Of a stretch of 64,000 nt of DNA, positions 12,157-23,298 are shown one piece after another. Position 1 is the first letter of the stretch; the number at the start of each line of letters is the position of its first letter. The DNA is from Scleroderma bovista (lineage: Eukaryota > Basidiomycota > Agaricomycetes > Boletales > Sclerodermataceae). The stretch lies in NCBI GenBank assembly GCA_037178675.1, contig JAYMGJ010000050.1, positions 62,001-126,000 on the forward strand. The letters are read 5' to 3'. The notes beneath the pieces were generated by a model, which saw only the letters and a list, made by a program, of their open reading frames with translations, searched no databases and was not told the DNA's origin. Both the position numbers and the translations under genes were made by a program.

Positions 12157-12943
12157 ATCGTAGTCTCGTCGACTGCGACGGCCAGACTCGGGCGGGGAGG
12201 GAACTTGTATCGCGATAGGGATCAGCCGAAAATACCGCCGACATGAAGTACTATCACGCGATCCCTGCCCAGTTCCCCCCTACCGCCTCCCTGCACGACA
12301 AGTAAGTCTAGCCCGGGATTCCAATCCACTCCATCCTGATATATTACCCTCCCTAGACGCCCACCTCGGCTTCCGCCAAACATCCTTCTACCGCGCTCTC
12401 GAAGAACAAGAGAATCCGATCTGTACCACTTCGTCCGCCTTTAGGTGGCGCCACCCATTTCAAGCAGTTACCATATTTGTATGTACCCAGGGGTCCTCAA
12501 TTTGCCCTGCCGAGACATCCCTGTGGAGGGGCCAGGAGTTAAGCCCAGCCCCTTGACGGGGAGCAGTATGTTACCAGTTGCGAGCTAATCCGAATTTCGC
12601 GCCAACGACCGCCACCATAAATTCTTTTTTTTTTTTTTCATTTGACACCATTTTGTACCCACAGACGATCACGTCACCACTGTCATCCTCTCATTCATTC
12701 GGTCTTGGTACTTATGACCAGCTGTACTCGTTAGAGCACCCTTGCATGATACGTCCATCACGCCCGTCCTCGTTTCGAATAATCCATTCTTGTTCTCTGC
12801 ATCCTGTCCAGTAATGATGGATTATGACAGGGGGGTTATGTAAGTAATCAAATCAACTCAATTAATAACCTATGACGTCTGGCCCGCAACGGCCCGCATT
12901 CGTCCCATGTACACACTAGTAGCTCGATCTGAAACAACCGATA
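12157..12943. other. intergenic, no confident gene
   Basis: Contains a small open stretch from ATG 12242 that could splice to about 12443, and a T-tract at about 12625-12640. Nothing recognisable. Confidence 0.3.
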
Positions 12944-14038
12944 ATGCCAGACAAGATCACCGCACAAGAATCACTGCGCACTTTTCTCTCGGTGTGTACC
13001 GCGTCCTAAAGTCGTCTAGCACCACCGTGCCTCACGTATGCGCAGCGTACCCGTGCATGGGAAGACCCATCTGCGGTGTACACATTCGACGGCGAACGTG
13101 GCGCACCGCGCTCGGAGCTCTGTCGCGAGACCCCATCAGTGGGTCAACACGGGGAACAAGGAAAACGAAAGGACTGTGTCGTCGTGAGTGTCAGCAGTCT
13201 CGCGTTTCATGCGTTTGTTTCGGAGGGTTTCATCGAATTTAAATAATCATCATCTCTTGGATTAATCACCTCTTTGTTGCCCCAGCCACTTGGCTCTATC
13301 GCAGCACGTCCTAAAATTTATCTGCGCACACGTAACTGATAAACGCCCGCAGCTCGAGATGTACTCCACACAGCTATTCGAGGCGATGCAGGTGAGTACA
13401 ACCAGCGTGTGTTGCTGACTCCACCCTACTATTCAAATCCTCCCCCTCTTGTCCCTTGTTCTGTGGAACTGCCAGGAACGTGCTGCGCGTTCTGGGCTTT
13501 GGATCTCAGTCGAGATAGGGGCTTTGTTGCTGGCCAGACATTTACCAAGTTTGAAAAAAAAAGAAGCCCATCTGGCTAATTTTCAATTCGCAGAAATACG
13601 GCTTTTACTGTGCCCTCCCATCAGACCCGACGTGGACGCACATGGTCTGCAGGAAAATACAGCAGGAATGATTATCCTAGACGTGATTGTGGCTGTTGTA
13701 TTACGCAGAATGAATGCAAACATCTCACCAAGATAATGTGGACCTTTTATCTTAGACAGACACTGCATCACCAGCAGCACCAATTCCCAACACACCCGCA
13801 TGAGCCCGCTTCCGAAGACCTTCTGCAAGCTCTCGGCGGGACTGTGCCGCCTTCAGCTCAAGAGTCGCCACCTCGAGTTCGTGCACCGCACGACGCCACG
13901 CCTTTCCAGACTTACATTGCTCCGAAGCAACATGGACACGGTAAGCATCGAAACGGTCATACTATTGTCGTGGAGTTTTCGTTTATATGGCAGCGTTTGA
14001 AGGAATCAGCATCACAAAAGCCGAGCGAAGAAAACTGA
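12944..14038 (+). CDS. hypothetical protein, five-exon model
   Basis: A phase-consistent chain of exons 12944-12991, 13046-13183, 13353-13391, 13594-13644 and 13760-14038 gives about 184 residues. Visible features are a first exon MPDKITAQESLRTF, a short aromatic block KYGFYCALPSDPTWTHM and a polar Gln/His/Pro-rich C-terminal half. The donor at 13645 (GTCTGC) is weak. No family is recognised. Its last 27 coding bases overlap the 3' end of the RS-rich gene on the other strand. The exon chain with good splice sites supports a real gene; the function is unknown. Confidence 0.4.
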
Positions 14039-15460
14039 AACGCTCACGTCTGCGCTAACCAGCAGTGCTTTGCTGAAGGGGGGCCCGGGGTTGTACCGGG
14101 GTATGGTCGGGAGGTAAGGCTGGGTCGGCTTCTTCTCGACTTCCCTCTCCCTCTCTCTTTCGCGTTCCTTTTCCTTTTCAGACGCTGGAGGCGAGAACGA
14201 CCGTGGGCGTGCATGTCCATGTCCAGAGAGCGACGGCGGTGGCGGCGATAGCCCCTGCCTCTTGACGTGGGTCGACTGGGCAGGCGACTCGTCCTTCATC
14301 GCATGTCTGTGAGGCGACAATCCTTGTCTATCCTCCTCTCTATCCTCTTCTTTTTTGACATGAGGCAGAGGCGCAGATCGTCTTTCCTCCGTAGCTCCTA
14401 CCCCCCCGTCGTCCACCGACTCGCGATCCAGGTACCGGGTAGGGCTCGGCGATCTTTGGCGTGGAGATGATGGCCGCGCCCGCGACGGCGACGGCGAGCG
14501 CGGACGCGGGTATCGTCGGTGTGGACTGGGACTCCGGCTGTATCGCCGTCGTCGGGGTGGTGGTGATATACTTTTCCTTTCCCTCACTCGATCGTGGTCG
14601 CGTCGCGGTGTTTCGTGCTCTGAAGCTGAGTCGGGTTTTACATGATGCGGCGAGGGTGAGCGATGGCCGTGCGGGGGAGAATGACAGGGGTGACGGCGAA
14701 CAGCTGGGGAGTGTCCGCGTCCGGAATAGTGATCTACATAGAGCAATGAAAACATATGCCACAAATCACCGGATGAACGAAAGAGAAAAAATAGGTCTGT
14801 AGACATACCACGACGCGGAGGCGGGGACCGCGAGTCTCGACGATAGGCAGGCGAGGGATGTCGCCTCTCGTACCTCCTGTCGTCCCAGTCTCTGTCTTTG
14901 TCGCGGTCACGCCAATCATCCTTGGCATATGGTCGCCTCCTTTCCGAGTAATTGGGTCCTCTTCTATAATCATGACTGTCCTGCTTTCGCCGGTCGGTTT
15001 CTCTTTCCCTGTCCCTGTTTCGATCGCGGTCTGGAGTCCAGTGGTCAACTCTGCCAGACCTCCACTGGTCCCGCATTGAGTGCGATCTGCGCTCCCGGTC
15101 GTCCCTCGCACGCGGATCCTCGAAATGACGGTGGTCTCGTCCGTGATCGCGATGGTGATGAGCAGGAGATCCGGTCATCCAGCTGTCCCGCTGGGACGGA
15201 TGAGGGGACGACCCTCGTGGCGGTGGTGGGGTCCCTGTATCTGGGTGAGAAGGAGGTGATCCTGCGATGTAGCTGTCCATCATTGGACGCGGTGAGCGTG
15301 GCTGGTCGCGCAGACGGTACGAGCGCTGGTCTCTGTCTCGCCGGTCATCGCGTGGGACGTATCTGTCGGGCGAAGAGCGACCTCCGCTTGCACGCCTGTC
15401 ATCGTTGGTCAGTGCGGGTGGTCGAGCAGGGAAGTCTGGTTTGGGAGGAAGACTCTGCAT
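14012..15460 (-). CDS. Arg/Ser (RS)-rich protein, probably splicing-related
   Basis: Exons 15460-14809 and 14733-14012, separated by a 75-bp intron, give 457 residues. The protein is almost entirely low complexity: a short N-terminal MQSLPPKPDFPARPP, long RD/RE/DR dipeptide arrays, many SPSP, RSRSP and SPPPRRRR blocks, and a KEKERERER stretch near the C-terminus. RS and RD arrays are typical of SR-type splicing factors and spliceosome-associated proteins. No RRM or zinc finger is seen, so a specific role cannot be assigned. Start codons are 76 bp apart from the divergent cyclin L gene, suggesting a shared promoter. I chose ATG 15460 over 15490 because the conserved-looking block begins there. 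Confidence 0.7.
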   Translation of the reverse strand: MQSLPPKPDFPARPPALTNDDRRASGGRSSPDRYVPRDDRRDRDQRSYRLRDQPRSPRPMMDSYIAGSPPSHPDTGTPPPPRGSSPHPSQRDSWMTGSPAHHHRDHGRDHRHFEDPRARDDRERRSHSMRDQWRSGRVDHWTPDRDRNRDRERETDRRKQDSHDYRRGPNYSERRRPYAKDDWRDRDKDRDWDDRRYERRHPSPAYRRDSRSPPPRRGMSTDLFFLFRSSGDLWHMFSLLYVDHYSGRGHSPAVRRHPCHSPPHGHRSPSPHHVKPDSASEHETPRRDHDRVRERKSISPPPRRRRYSRSPSPHRRYPRPRSPSPSRARPSSPRQRSPSPTRYLDRESVDDGGVGATEERRSAPLPHVKKEEDREEDRQGLSPHRHAMKDESPAQSTHVKRQGLSPPPPSLSGHGHARPRSFSPPASEKEKEREREREREVEKKPTQPYLPTIPRYNPGPPFSKALLVSADVSVSVFFARLL

Positions 15461-15536
15461 GAATGTTCGATGGCTGTAGTGTAGCGTCAACAGTCAAAGA
15501 GTGATTTCCATTTTGGGATTTTGTCTTTCTTGTCCG

Positions 15537-16728
15537 ATGACGCCGACCCTCGTCCCACTCGCAACATTCAGCCAAATTGTGAACACACCCTCTGGAGAAG
15601 ATGGGCTGCCGCAGGAACTCGAACAAGACCTCAGAGCATTTGGATGCAAACTCATACACCAGGCTGGCATTCTGCTCAATCAGTGTGTCTCTCTGGTACT
15701 CTGGTTTCTCCTCGCTCACACCCAACCACAGGAAACAAGTCGCAGTGGCAACTGCTCAGATCCTCTTCCACCGGTTCTGGTTCGTCACGTCCATGAAGCA
15801 GTTTAGCATTGGGGTCAGCGATACTTTTTGCTCTTCATTTTCCCTCTGAATCACTGGATCCGTATCCCTCTTCCGTCGCGCGTTGCTTGCAGGACATTGG
15901 CATTGGTGCGTTGTACCTCGCTTCCAAGCTGGAGGAGTGTCCCGTCCGGATGAGGGACCTCATCAACGTGTACGACCTTCTCCTTCAACGAAACACGCAC
16001 GCACTTGCCTCGCACCTTTCTCCCTTACCCCCGTCATCATCACACTTGCTCCCCCACATGCTTGCACAGGGCCATATCTACGACCAAACACAGGTCTTCC
16101 CGTCCACCTTGAATTCTCCATCACAAGCACAAGGCAAAGTCAAGTTCAAGTATACGCCCATGACATATTTCAGCGACACGTTCTACGACCTCAAGGACGC
16201 GCTCGTTGTCGCTGAAATGCAGATCCTCAAGCGTCTTGGGTTCAACGTCCACGTTGTGCTGCCCTACGGCACACTCATCAATTACCTGCGCCTCCTTGGG
16301 CTCACGAACCACAAGGAGGCGTGTGCAAAGGCATGGGGATACCTCAACGACGCGTAAGTTTTCTTCTTATTTCCGTGGTCTCGGACATTGGAAGTCGCAT
16401 GCATCACTGGACTGATCAATTCGTGGACGGGGACATCTATAACGGCAGGCTGCAAACCCCTGTGTATGCAATATATGCCGTTCCGACCATCGTCAGCGCA
16501 GCCATCCTTCTCGCCACGCGCCATCTCGGAATTTCACTTCCATCGGCACCCCCCAATTGCTGGTGGGATCTGTTCGATGCGCCTTGGGAGGACGTGTGGA
16601 TAGTCTGCGGGCATATCATGCGACTGTACCGCGAACATGCAGTGGAGGAACAGCATAGGGTGATGCGCATGATAAATAAGAAAGAGGTCAGGAAGTGGTT
16701 GGAGGAACAGCAGCCCCCGCAACAGTGA
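15537..16728 (+). CDS. cyclin L-type transcription/splicing cyclin
   Basis: Regulatory subunit for a CDK of the CDK9/CDK11 group acting on transcription and pre-mRNA splicing. Four exons (15537-15682, 15732-15813, 15893-16353, 16449-16728) give 322 residues in phase. Cyclin L marks are TPSGEDGLPQELEQDLRAFG and LIHQAGILLNQKQVAVATAQ before cyclin box 1, then ALYLASKLEECPVRMRDLINV. A second cyclin fold follows (LVVAEMQILKRLGFNVHVVLP...). A low-complexity insert of about 45 residues sits between the MRDLINVYD helix and KFKYTPM. The protein stops soon after the second box (EEQQPPQQ) and lacks the RS tail of animal cyclin L. The adjacent divergent gene encodes an RS-rich protein. Confidence 0.88.
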
Positions 16729-16866
16729 TAGGACACCACCCTTGTTTAGTGCACATCCTGCTTGATACACTGACTGTATTTTTTTGGGTGCCAGTAGCAC
16801 TGATCAGTACTGCCTAGAATGTGTATGTATTGAGCATCAATGAAAATAAACGTGAAAAAAAGAAGT

Positions 16867-16938
16867 CTCTCTGGCGGGGAGTCGAACCCCGCTCTCCCGC
16901 GTGACAGGCGGGTGTACTATCCGATATACTACCAGAGA
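16867..16938 (-). tRNA. tRNA-Asp (GTC)
   Basis: Read on the minus strand, the 72-nt sequence folds as a cloverleaf. The acceptor stem TCTCTGG pairs with CCAGAGA, with a G discriminator. The anticodon stem is CCCGC/GCGGG around CTGTCAC with anticodon GTC. The T arm is CGGGG-TTCGACT-CCCCG. No intron. A run of T follows on the minus strand (A-run at 16855-16861), a Pol III terminator. Confidence 0.97.
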
Positions 16939-17025
16939 CATTTACCAGCCCTTATTTGCACAATATAGCGGTCCATCGGACTCTCGCAATTGCTCTAAGC
17001 GCTACACATGCAAAAAGTAAAATCT

Positions 17026-17792
17026 CTAGTAAACTCCCGGAATCAATCGATATGGTACCCTTTCCACCCATGCCCTCCACTCGTCACCGAAAGCTTTCTC
17101 GAGCATCGCATCCTCGTTGTTCATCCGTACGAACATGAGCTTCGATGAGGTGAGTGCAAGGACCCACAGGCACCATAGCGTGCGTGTCAAGGTGACTTCA
17201 TCACGTGGGAAAAGGCCAGAGGAGGTTACCAGCCACGAATTCCTGTCAAGACAGCACAAAAACTCGCCAACAACAATACATACGCATCCAACGTAGCTGG
17301 GATGTCGCACGACGGAGTATGAGCCTGAGGTGACGAGTTTGTGACTCTTACGAATGCTGAGCTCGAAGGTAAAGTGTTCGCCGAGAACTCGGTAACAGTA
17401 CCGCCGGAGCAGCGAACCAGTGATGATCAGACAGATACCAGCCACAAAGGCAGGCGAGAGTACACCAGCCGTGGGAGCAGCGAGTAGCGCCGAGATTAAC
17501 TGTCTGATGCTGCGTGGACACAAATCACTGGCTGAAAATGCAGCAGCAGCTTCTGCAGTGGCCAGTAGCCAAAATATCACCTAGCAGAAATATTCGTGAC
17601 GGTCAATGATACGAAATGTTCGGCTTGTCATACCCGATGTCCTTCGAACAGCAGCACTCGCCCCATCGTTCCTAATCTTGAGGAATTATAGCGTTCCTTG
17701 GCCTCGGGGACATGAGGAGGTGCCATAGCGCGGTTTCCTACCGCTATGGTTAACGCTAAAGCGACAGTTTTCACCATAGGTGCCACCAGCAT
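17026..17792 (-). CDS. isoprenylcysteine carboxyl methyltransferase paralogue 1
   Basis: Integral membrane enzyme that methylates the carboxyl group of prenylated C-terminal cysteines (ICMT/Ste14 family), using S-adenosylmethionine. Exons 17792-17634 and 17580-17026 give 237 residues. Family marks: GEHFTFEL, then LVTSGSYSVVRHPSYVG, and the C-terminal block RMNNEDAMLEKAFGDEWRAWVERVPYRLIPGVY, which matches the RxxxEEexLxxxFG..W..Y....R.IPG pattern. Several hydrophobic helices are present. It is one of two tandem copies about 2.4 kb apart in the same orientation. In basidiomycetes likely substrates include Ras/Rho GTPases and farnesylated mating pheromones; which ones is not visible here. Confidence 0.9.
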
Positions 17793-19447
17793 GGTGGTAG
17801 GGGTTAAGCTTCAAAACCTCGCCAACATATCATATATATCACTGCGGAGTTGAAATTACAGATCGTCGAGGCAAAACAGAGGCGAATAACGGTTCGGTCA
17901 CCTCGGATCAAGTCAGCGGAAGTAGTAGTACGCTAGATAACTTGTCGGCAAATTTCTTTGCTAATCAGTGTCACACCTACTCGGGTCTCATCCAGATCTT
18001 CAAGTGTTCGCACCGAGGTACATTTCCGGGTCTTAGTTCATTGCCTGCAGCTGAATGATACATCCTACTACTAGCCATACCACCTGGCTTCCAAGTCTCA
18101 CTGTTCCTGGAAGTTGCTGCACCCCAGAGTCTGGGAGTCTCGAGCGCATTGCTGCAGTCACTTCCAAACGGAGGTTGGTGCCCTTGCAAAGATTTACAGT
18201 TACTATAGGTGGTGACCTTCATTCAAGTGCGCCCACACCTGATCGAGCCTCTCATCCAAGAAAATCTCGTCACCATATCATAGGGCTTGTCGACGTTCCA
18301 CGTTCCCAGTTGCCCTCCGTTACGTCCCCCCAAATCCTGCTATGTATGCACGCTGCACTCACTGAGGTGCCTTTCTACGCACTCGTCTCCGCATGATTCG
18401 CGATCTGTGTGCAATAAATCACAACCAGCATGGGAAGAAACCAGAACGTGAGTGTGGAGCGACCGCTCGCTAAGTTAGATGCTGTTAGATGTCAATGAAG
18501 TGAGTACTTATCGAACTTACATACATACTAAACACTCAGGTACGTTACTAATGTGGTTAGTATTGGATCATACGGACCCGTAGACTACACGGTATGAAGA
18601 CAGAGCTACACCTGCGAATAGCGCCTGTTACTATCTCCCGGGATCCATGGGGGCCGTACTACGTTCTCTCTCAATGATGCATATCCATTTTCTTCGAACT
18701 GGGTTCTCAGACTAATCCTTGAAAACTTCGTCTTCGGAACGCCTTTCCGCTGTTGTTCTTTGGTGAACTATTTGATGTAGGTATAAAACTCTGACCGTGA
18801 AGTTTGCCTCCCCGCTGCGACACCAATCGTTGAAAGATCATCCAGTGTGTCGTATTTTATTGGTGATGTGATTCGCTGTCGCCACTTCGCCCGTTATTAA
18901 TGTTGGCAGGTCCGTTCGAACGTGCCAATGATAACACTATTTTTGTTTAATTGAACGCGCTTCGCGCCTGCCTGCCTGCCTGTCCAGCGAGATTGGACAC
19001 ATGTCGCTGATCAGTGTCATCTGTCCGAATCCTTAAGCTTATGGCCGACAGCAAGGAAGACTAGCCACAAATCATACACAAATGTGAGGATATCCGGATC
19101 TGGACATCATGGACGTGGACTCAAGGTGCTCAAAACATTGACACACCCAGAACTTGTTCGTACCGAGGTGCCTCCTATCTTGCCTTGATTATGTAAAGCA
19201 AATTTAACCTCACTTCATTTGGGCGGTATATTTTCATATGCTGTCAATGTCAATACTGGACTAGCCTGCCAGGCTTGGAATGACCGCCTTGGAAGCGGAG
19301 TGCGCCAAGTGTCGATTATCCAGTTTAGAGGTCAGTTGTCTATCGAAACCCGTTCGTGTATTTGTATAGTACAAGTATGAATTCAGATAGCAAAGTCCAA
19401 GACTTTCTCTGGCACGCTCACTGTGCAAATGGCTGTAAGAAACAAAG
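17793..19447. other. intergenic between ICMT paralogues
   Basis: About 1.65 kb without a supported gene. It contains the promoter of copy 1, a short CTGC/CTGCCTGCCTGCC run near 18968, and at its right end a dispersed repeat also found near 29.8 kb. Confidence 0.4.
19241..19400 (+). repeat. dispersed repeat, copy A
   Basis: About 160 bp similar to 29760-29920 in the same orientation. Shared strings include CTGTCAATGTCAATACTG, ACTAGCCTGCC, ATTATCCAGTT and CGTTCGTGTATTTGT. Its edges are not defined. Confidence 0.6.
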
Positions 19448-20223
19448 CTAGTATACTCCCGGAACCAGTCTATAGGGTACCCTCTCCACCCATGCCCTCC
19501 ACTCGTCACCGAAGGCTTTCTCGAGCATCGCATCCTCGTTGTTCATCCGTACGAACATGAGCTTCGATGAGGTGGATGCAAGGACCCACAGGCACCATAG
19601 CGTGCGTGTCAAGGCGACTTCATCACTTGGGAAAAGGCCAGAAGAGGCTACCAGCCACGAATTCCTGTCAAGACAGCACAAAAGCTGGCCAACAGCAATG
19701 CAGACGCATCCAACGTAGCTTGGATGTCGCACGACGGAGTACGGGCCTGAGGTGACAAGTGTGTGACCATTACGAATGCTGAGCTCGAAGGTAAAGTATT
19801 GGCCGAGAACTCGGTAACAGTGCTGCCGGAACAGCGAACCAGTGATGATCAGACAGGTACCAGCCACAAAGGCAGGCGAGAGTGCACCGGTTGTCGGGGC
19901 AGCGAGTAGCGCCGAGATCAACTGTCTGATGCCATGTGGACACAAATCGCTGGCTGAAAATGCAGCGGCAGCCTCTACAATGCCCCATAGCCAAAACATC
20001 ACCTAGCAGGAATATTCGGGCGGTCAATGATACGAAGTGTTGGGTTCCAACTGGTGTATCATACCCGATGCCCTCCGAGCAGCAGCTCCAGCCCCATCTT
20101 TCCTAATCTTGAGGGATTGTAGCGTTCCTTGGCCTCGGGGACATGAGGAGGTATCAAAGCGCGGTCTGCTACCGCTACGGTTAGCGCTAACGCGACGGTT
20201 TTTACGACAGGTGCTACCAGCAT
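19448..20223 (-). CDS. isoprenylcysteine carboxyl methyltransferase paralogue 2
   Basis: Second tandem ICMT copy with the same two-exon structure (20223-20065 and 20002-19448) and length, 237 residues, as the copy at 17026. All family motifs are kept: LVTSGPYSVVRHPSYVG and the long C-terminal RMNNEDAMLEKAFGDEW block. Substitutions are scattered and no frame is broken, so both copies appear functional. Similarity extends upstream of the start codon (for example GCTTCAAAACCTC), so the duplication unit included the promoter. ICMT methylates prenylcysteine C-termini at the ER membrane. Confidence 0.9.
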
Positions 20224-20650
20224 GGTGGTAACTAGGTGGTAAGCTTCAAAACCTCACATGTCACTATATGTACGGTCTGGTTCGGAGTTGGAACAGGTCG
20301 TCAAGGCAAATTAACAGCGCATAGGTGCGGTACCTGTTGGCAAATTTCTTAGCCGGAGCATTGTCACACCTACACGTCTCATGTTGTTCATACGGAGAAA
20401 CTATCATACTTATCGTCACATGCATCACCCTCAGACGAAGCGCTTAGGAATACCTAGTAGTATGAGGAGTGGATCTTACAAAGATAATTGTTGGTGATTT
20501 GTGGCTGTGTCTGCCTCTCCGGGCCCGCGGGGTGGGCAGATAACGATTTGAGAGCTGAGGCTGAGGAATTGATGAGGTTGAGTCGGTGGATGTGAAGCGC
20601 GTGTTATATTCTATGCAGTACCATTGATGCCCATATGTCATAGGGCGTTC
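20224..20650. other. intergenic left of the inverted repeat
   Basis: Promoter side of ICMT copy 2. It retains weak similarity to the region upstream of copy 1 (the GGCAAATTTCTT and GTCACACCTAC blocks). No gene seen. Confidence 0.4.
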
Positions 20651-20807
20651 AATTGCTCGCTGTGCTATGGCAAAGCTTTTCGGCTAGAAACAATACGTGT
20701 TATTCTGTGCCTTTACCACCACCATCAATCGTGTTCGATGAGTCGACAGTAAAAGAGTGCCGCTGTGAGCGTTGTTGTTGTGCCACCATTTATCTGCCGT
20801 ACTCACG

Positions 20808-20815
20808 TATATAAG
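20808..20815 (+). promoter_or_regulatory. TATA box of the left HET copy
   Basis: TATATAAG followed by ACGTC. The same element lies at 45729-45736 (minus strand), 78 bp upstream of the intact HET start codon. The promoter element survives although the left reading frame is broken. Confidence 0.55.
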
Positions 20816-20869
20816 ACGTCAATTGAGTGAAGAGAACCAAACTGCACGTCTACCGTTCCGATCCAACAA

Positions 20870-22760
20870 TCTTTCAATCCTGTTAGAGGAGGTATGGGTA
20901 CCATTCACAGATGATGATCCCATCGAGACTGATGCACACTTGTCCAGCATGCACCTGATCATCGTAAAAGCTTTTCTTGGGAGGGAGTTTGATTAGAGTG
21001 GAAAAGCGAGTGGAACGCCCTCGACTCCTGTGATGACGACGACGAAGAAAGAGAGTATGCGATCCTGTCTCATCGGTGGATCGGGCGAGAAGTGGACTAT
21101 GACGAGATGGTTGGGCTCGCGAAGATGGCCATGGAGGAGAGAGAGGAAATTCGCCAGCGTGATGGCTATCAAAATATCCTCCACTGCAGGTGCCAAGCCC
21201 AGAAGGACGGATACAAGTGGCCGTGGGTCGACACTTGCTGTATCAACAAGCGAAGCAGCGCAGAGCTATCGGAGGTCATCAATTCTATGTACCGGTGGTA
21301 CAATGCGTACCTCCACGACGTCCTCGATCCATGGTTTCCCACCGAGAAAGATTACTTGGCTCCAATGGCTGGCAGGAGTGGTTCTCGCGTGAGTGGGCGT
21401 TACAAGAGTTGATAGCCCCAAGCAACGTTAAGTTCCTTGGCAATGCATGCAGCATAGATGACCAGCTGAGGACGCTTGCACGTACCTTATGCAATATTCC
21501 TGGAATTCCGAAGCATATATTGATACATGGACTTGACGGAAATCATCCGTGTGTTGCTCAAATCATGTCGCGGGCGACCGGACGACGACGCGAGTGGAGG
21601 ACCGAGCTTATTTGCTGATGGGTTTGCTGGACGTGAATATGCTGATGCTGTATGGGGAGGAAGAAAGCATTCCACCGTCTTCAGCTAGAGATCATCCGCG
21701 CATCGAATGACCAAAGCATTTTTGCGTGGTGTGCACAGTATCCTTGCGGATGACCCGAGAAACTTCCGGTTTTGTGGTAGAATGGAGCTGATGGGTTCGT
21801 CCAATCTCTCAAAGAGGAGATCGAGCTGGACTCCCGATCACGAATCGCGGCATCCAAATTTGGATGTTCCTCCGTCCCCATCGCGACTCTCGCACCTCTT
21901 CCAAGCCTGGCCGCCATGCCGGCGTGATCCATGGGGTCGACCAGTGACCATCAAATTGGCTTTGTGGGAATCCAATGACTATAGGTGGTCATTTGGAAGT
22001 TGGAACACTTTCTCCAGAAGCACCTCTACAATTGCGCCAAATCTATCTCAGATATCAAGACCCGCCGCATCGCAACACCACATTCGAAATTGACGATAGC
22101 GCAGAGAATGGTTTCACTTTCTGCGACACGTACCCAAAGCAATGCATAGGACTAGCACCGATCCCCTTTGCATCAAAGTCTATTCTGATTGTGTAACTAA
22201 CCATCGCCTTGTAGTGGGCCTTGGACAATCTTTTGGCAAGGACCAGATCCATATCGTTTCTGATGAATATAACATGGTTCCGCGACCTCCAGGTACCGAG
22301 CATAAATACATTGGAATGCTGGTCGGAATGCCAGAATAGGCACAGCACACGAATAAGGCGCGTTCTGGGGCTGAACAGGTCTGCATTATGCAGACCCGTC
22401 TCCCTCGAACAAGCAGGATCATTCAGATTTCGTCCGTCATGTGGAAGAGCTCATGCTCAAGGTATTTCACTATCCCTGTTTCGGCGACATATCGGGTGAA
22501 TGGACAGTCTTCGATGTTAACGTGGGTAGTCATTTTGCACGTCTCGTTGACACTGATACCACTATTATTCAGGAAACAGACGATCCCGGCTGTGACTGGC
22601 GGGGCCTCATGATACTCGATCAGCAAAGGAAGCCCGGTACCTACGAAATAGACGGGGTGCCCAGTAATTTCTCGGATGCACCCGATGGTATCAAAAGGAT
22701 CAGTCTCTGCTTTCTTTGTTGCTTGTCGTCGTCGCGCCCTTCATATAGTGCTTGAGCCTT
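20870..22760 (+). pseudogene. HET-domain gene, degenerate left copy
   Basis: Nucleotide-level partner of the intact right copy at 45651 (minus). Recognisable blocks in different frames are FTDDDP, EYAILSHRWIGREVDYDEMVGLAKMA, WVDTCCINKRSSAELSEVINSMYRW and LQELIAPSNV. The aligned start is out of frame (one extra G after the ATG position). The segment between SMYRWY and AYLHDV is shortened. At least three further frame changes follow, near 20995, 21360 and 21600-21660. The 3' exon region (ETDDPGCDWRG..) is also kept. No model gives a full protein, so I call it a pseudogene. Expression of fragments cannot be excluded. Confidence 0.85.
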
Positions 22761-23298
22761 ACGAGCACAGCTGGGGGACTATGGTCACTTTACAGACTCC
22801 AACGACTTCTGCTGCGAAGGAAACATCTGTTCTGACATTGACCCGCTTGCTTTAATGACGGACGTCACCACAAGGCAGCACAGAATATCTTAAATGAATT
22901 ATCGCATGGTCTGCTATCTGACGGACGTCACGGGTACTGTCACTTCCCAGTAACGATGTCCTCAAATCATTGTTGATTTCGCTCTCTACTCGACTTACCA
23001 ACAAATACCTCGTCACAAGAGTCATACAATATTCCGATTACGCTGGCTCAAGCATAACAGACATTGCAAAGCCATCTGTTTGATACCGAAATGAAAGCGC
23101 TGGTTTTGTGTCAGAGGAGCGGCCGGGCGACGAGTTGAGAGCTGAGACGAAAGGTGACCTTGCAGGTCCCTGAGGTACAACACCGACACGCACGTATAAG
23201 GGATTTCGGGATATAAGTGTATAAGTGCCGTGAAACAAAAAACTGCTACTAGTAGTACATGAAAAAGTATGTAAAACTTACAGTTACACTAGGTTCGC
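22761..23298. other. intergenic, left arm
   Basis: Between the 3' ends of the HET pseudogene and the ferritin-like gene. It is recognisably homologous to about 42662-43570 but much more diverged than the neighbouring ferritin gene. No gene. Confidence 0.4.

Noticed and set aside
14461..15462. Several long open frames on the plus strand opposite the RS-rich gene
   Set aside because: They are antisense shadows of a low-complexity RS/RD array; their composition is a reflection of it and they lack start context or domains.
15501..15536. Upstream start for cyclin L at 15501
   Set aside because: It adds residues with no family similarity; ATG 15537 leads directly into the conserved cyclin L N-terminus.
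18967..18985. CTGCCTGCC short repeat, considered as part of a CRISPR-like or satellite array
   Set aside because: Only about four 4-bp units; simple sequence. No CRISPR arrays are expected or seen in this eukaryotic DNA.
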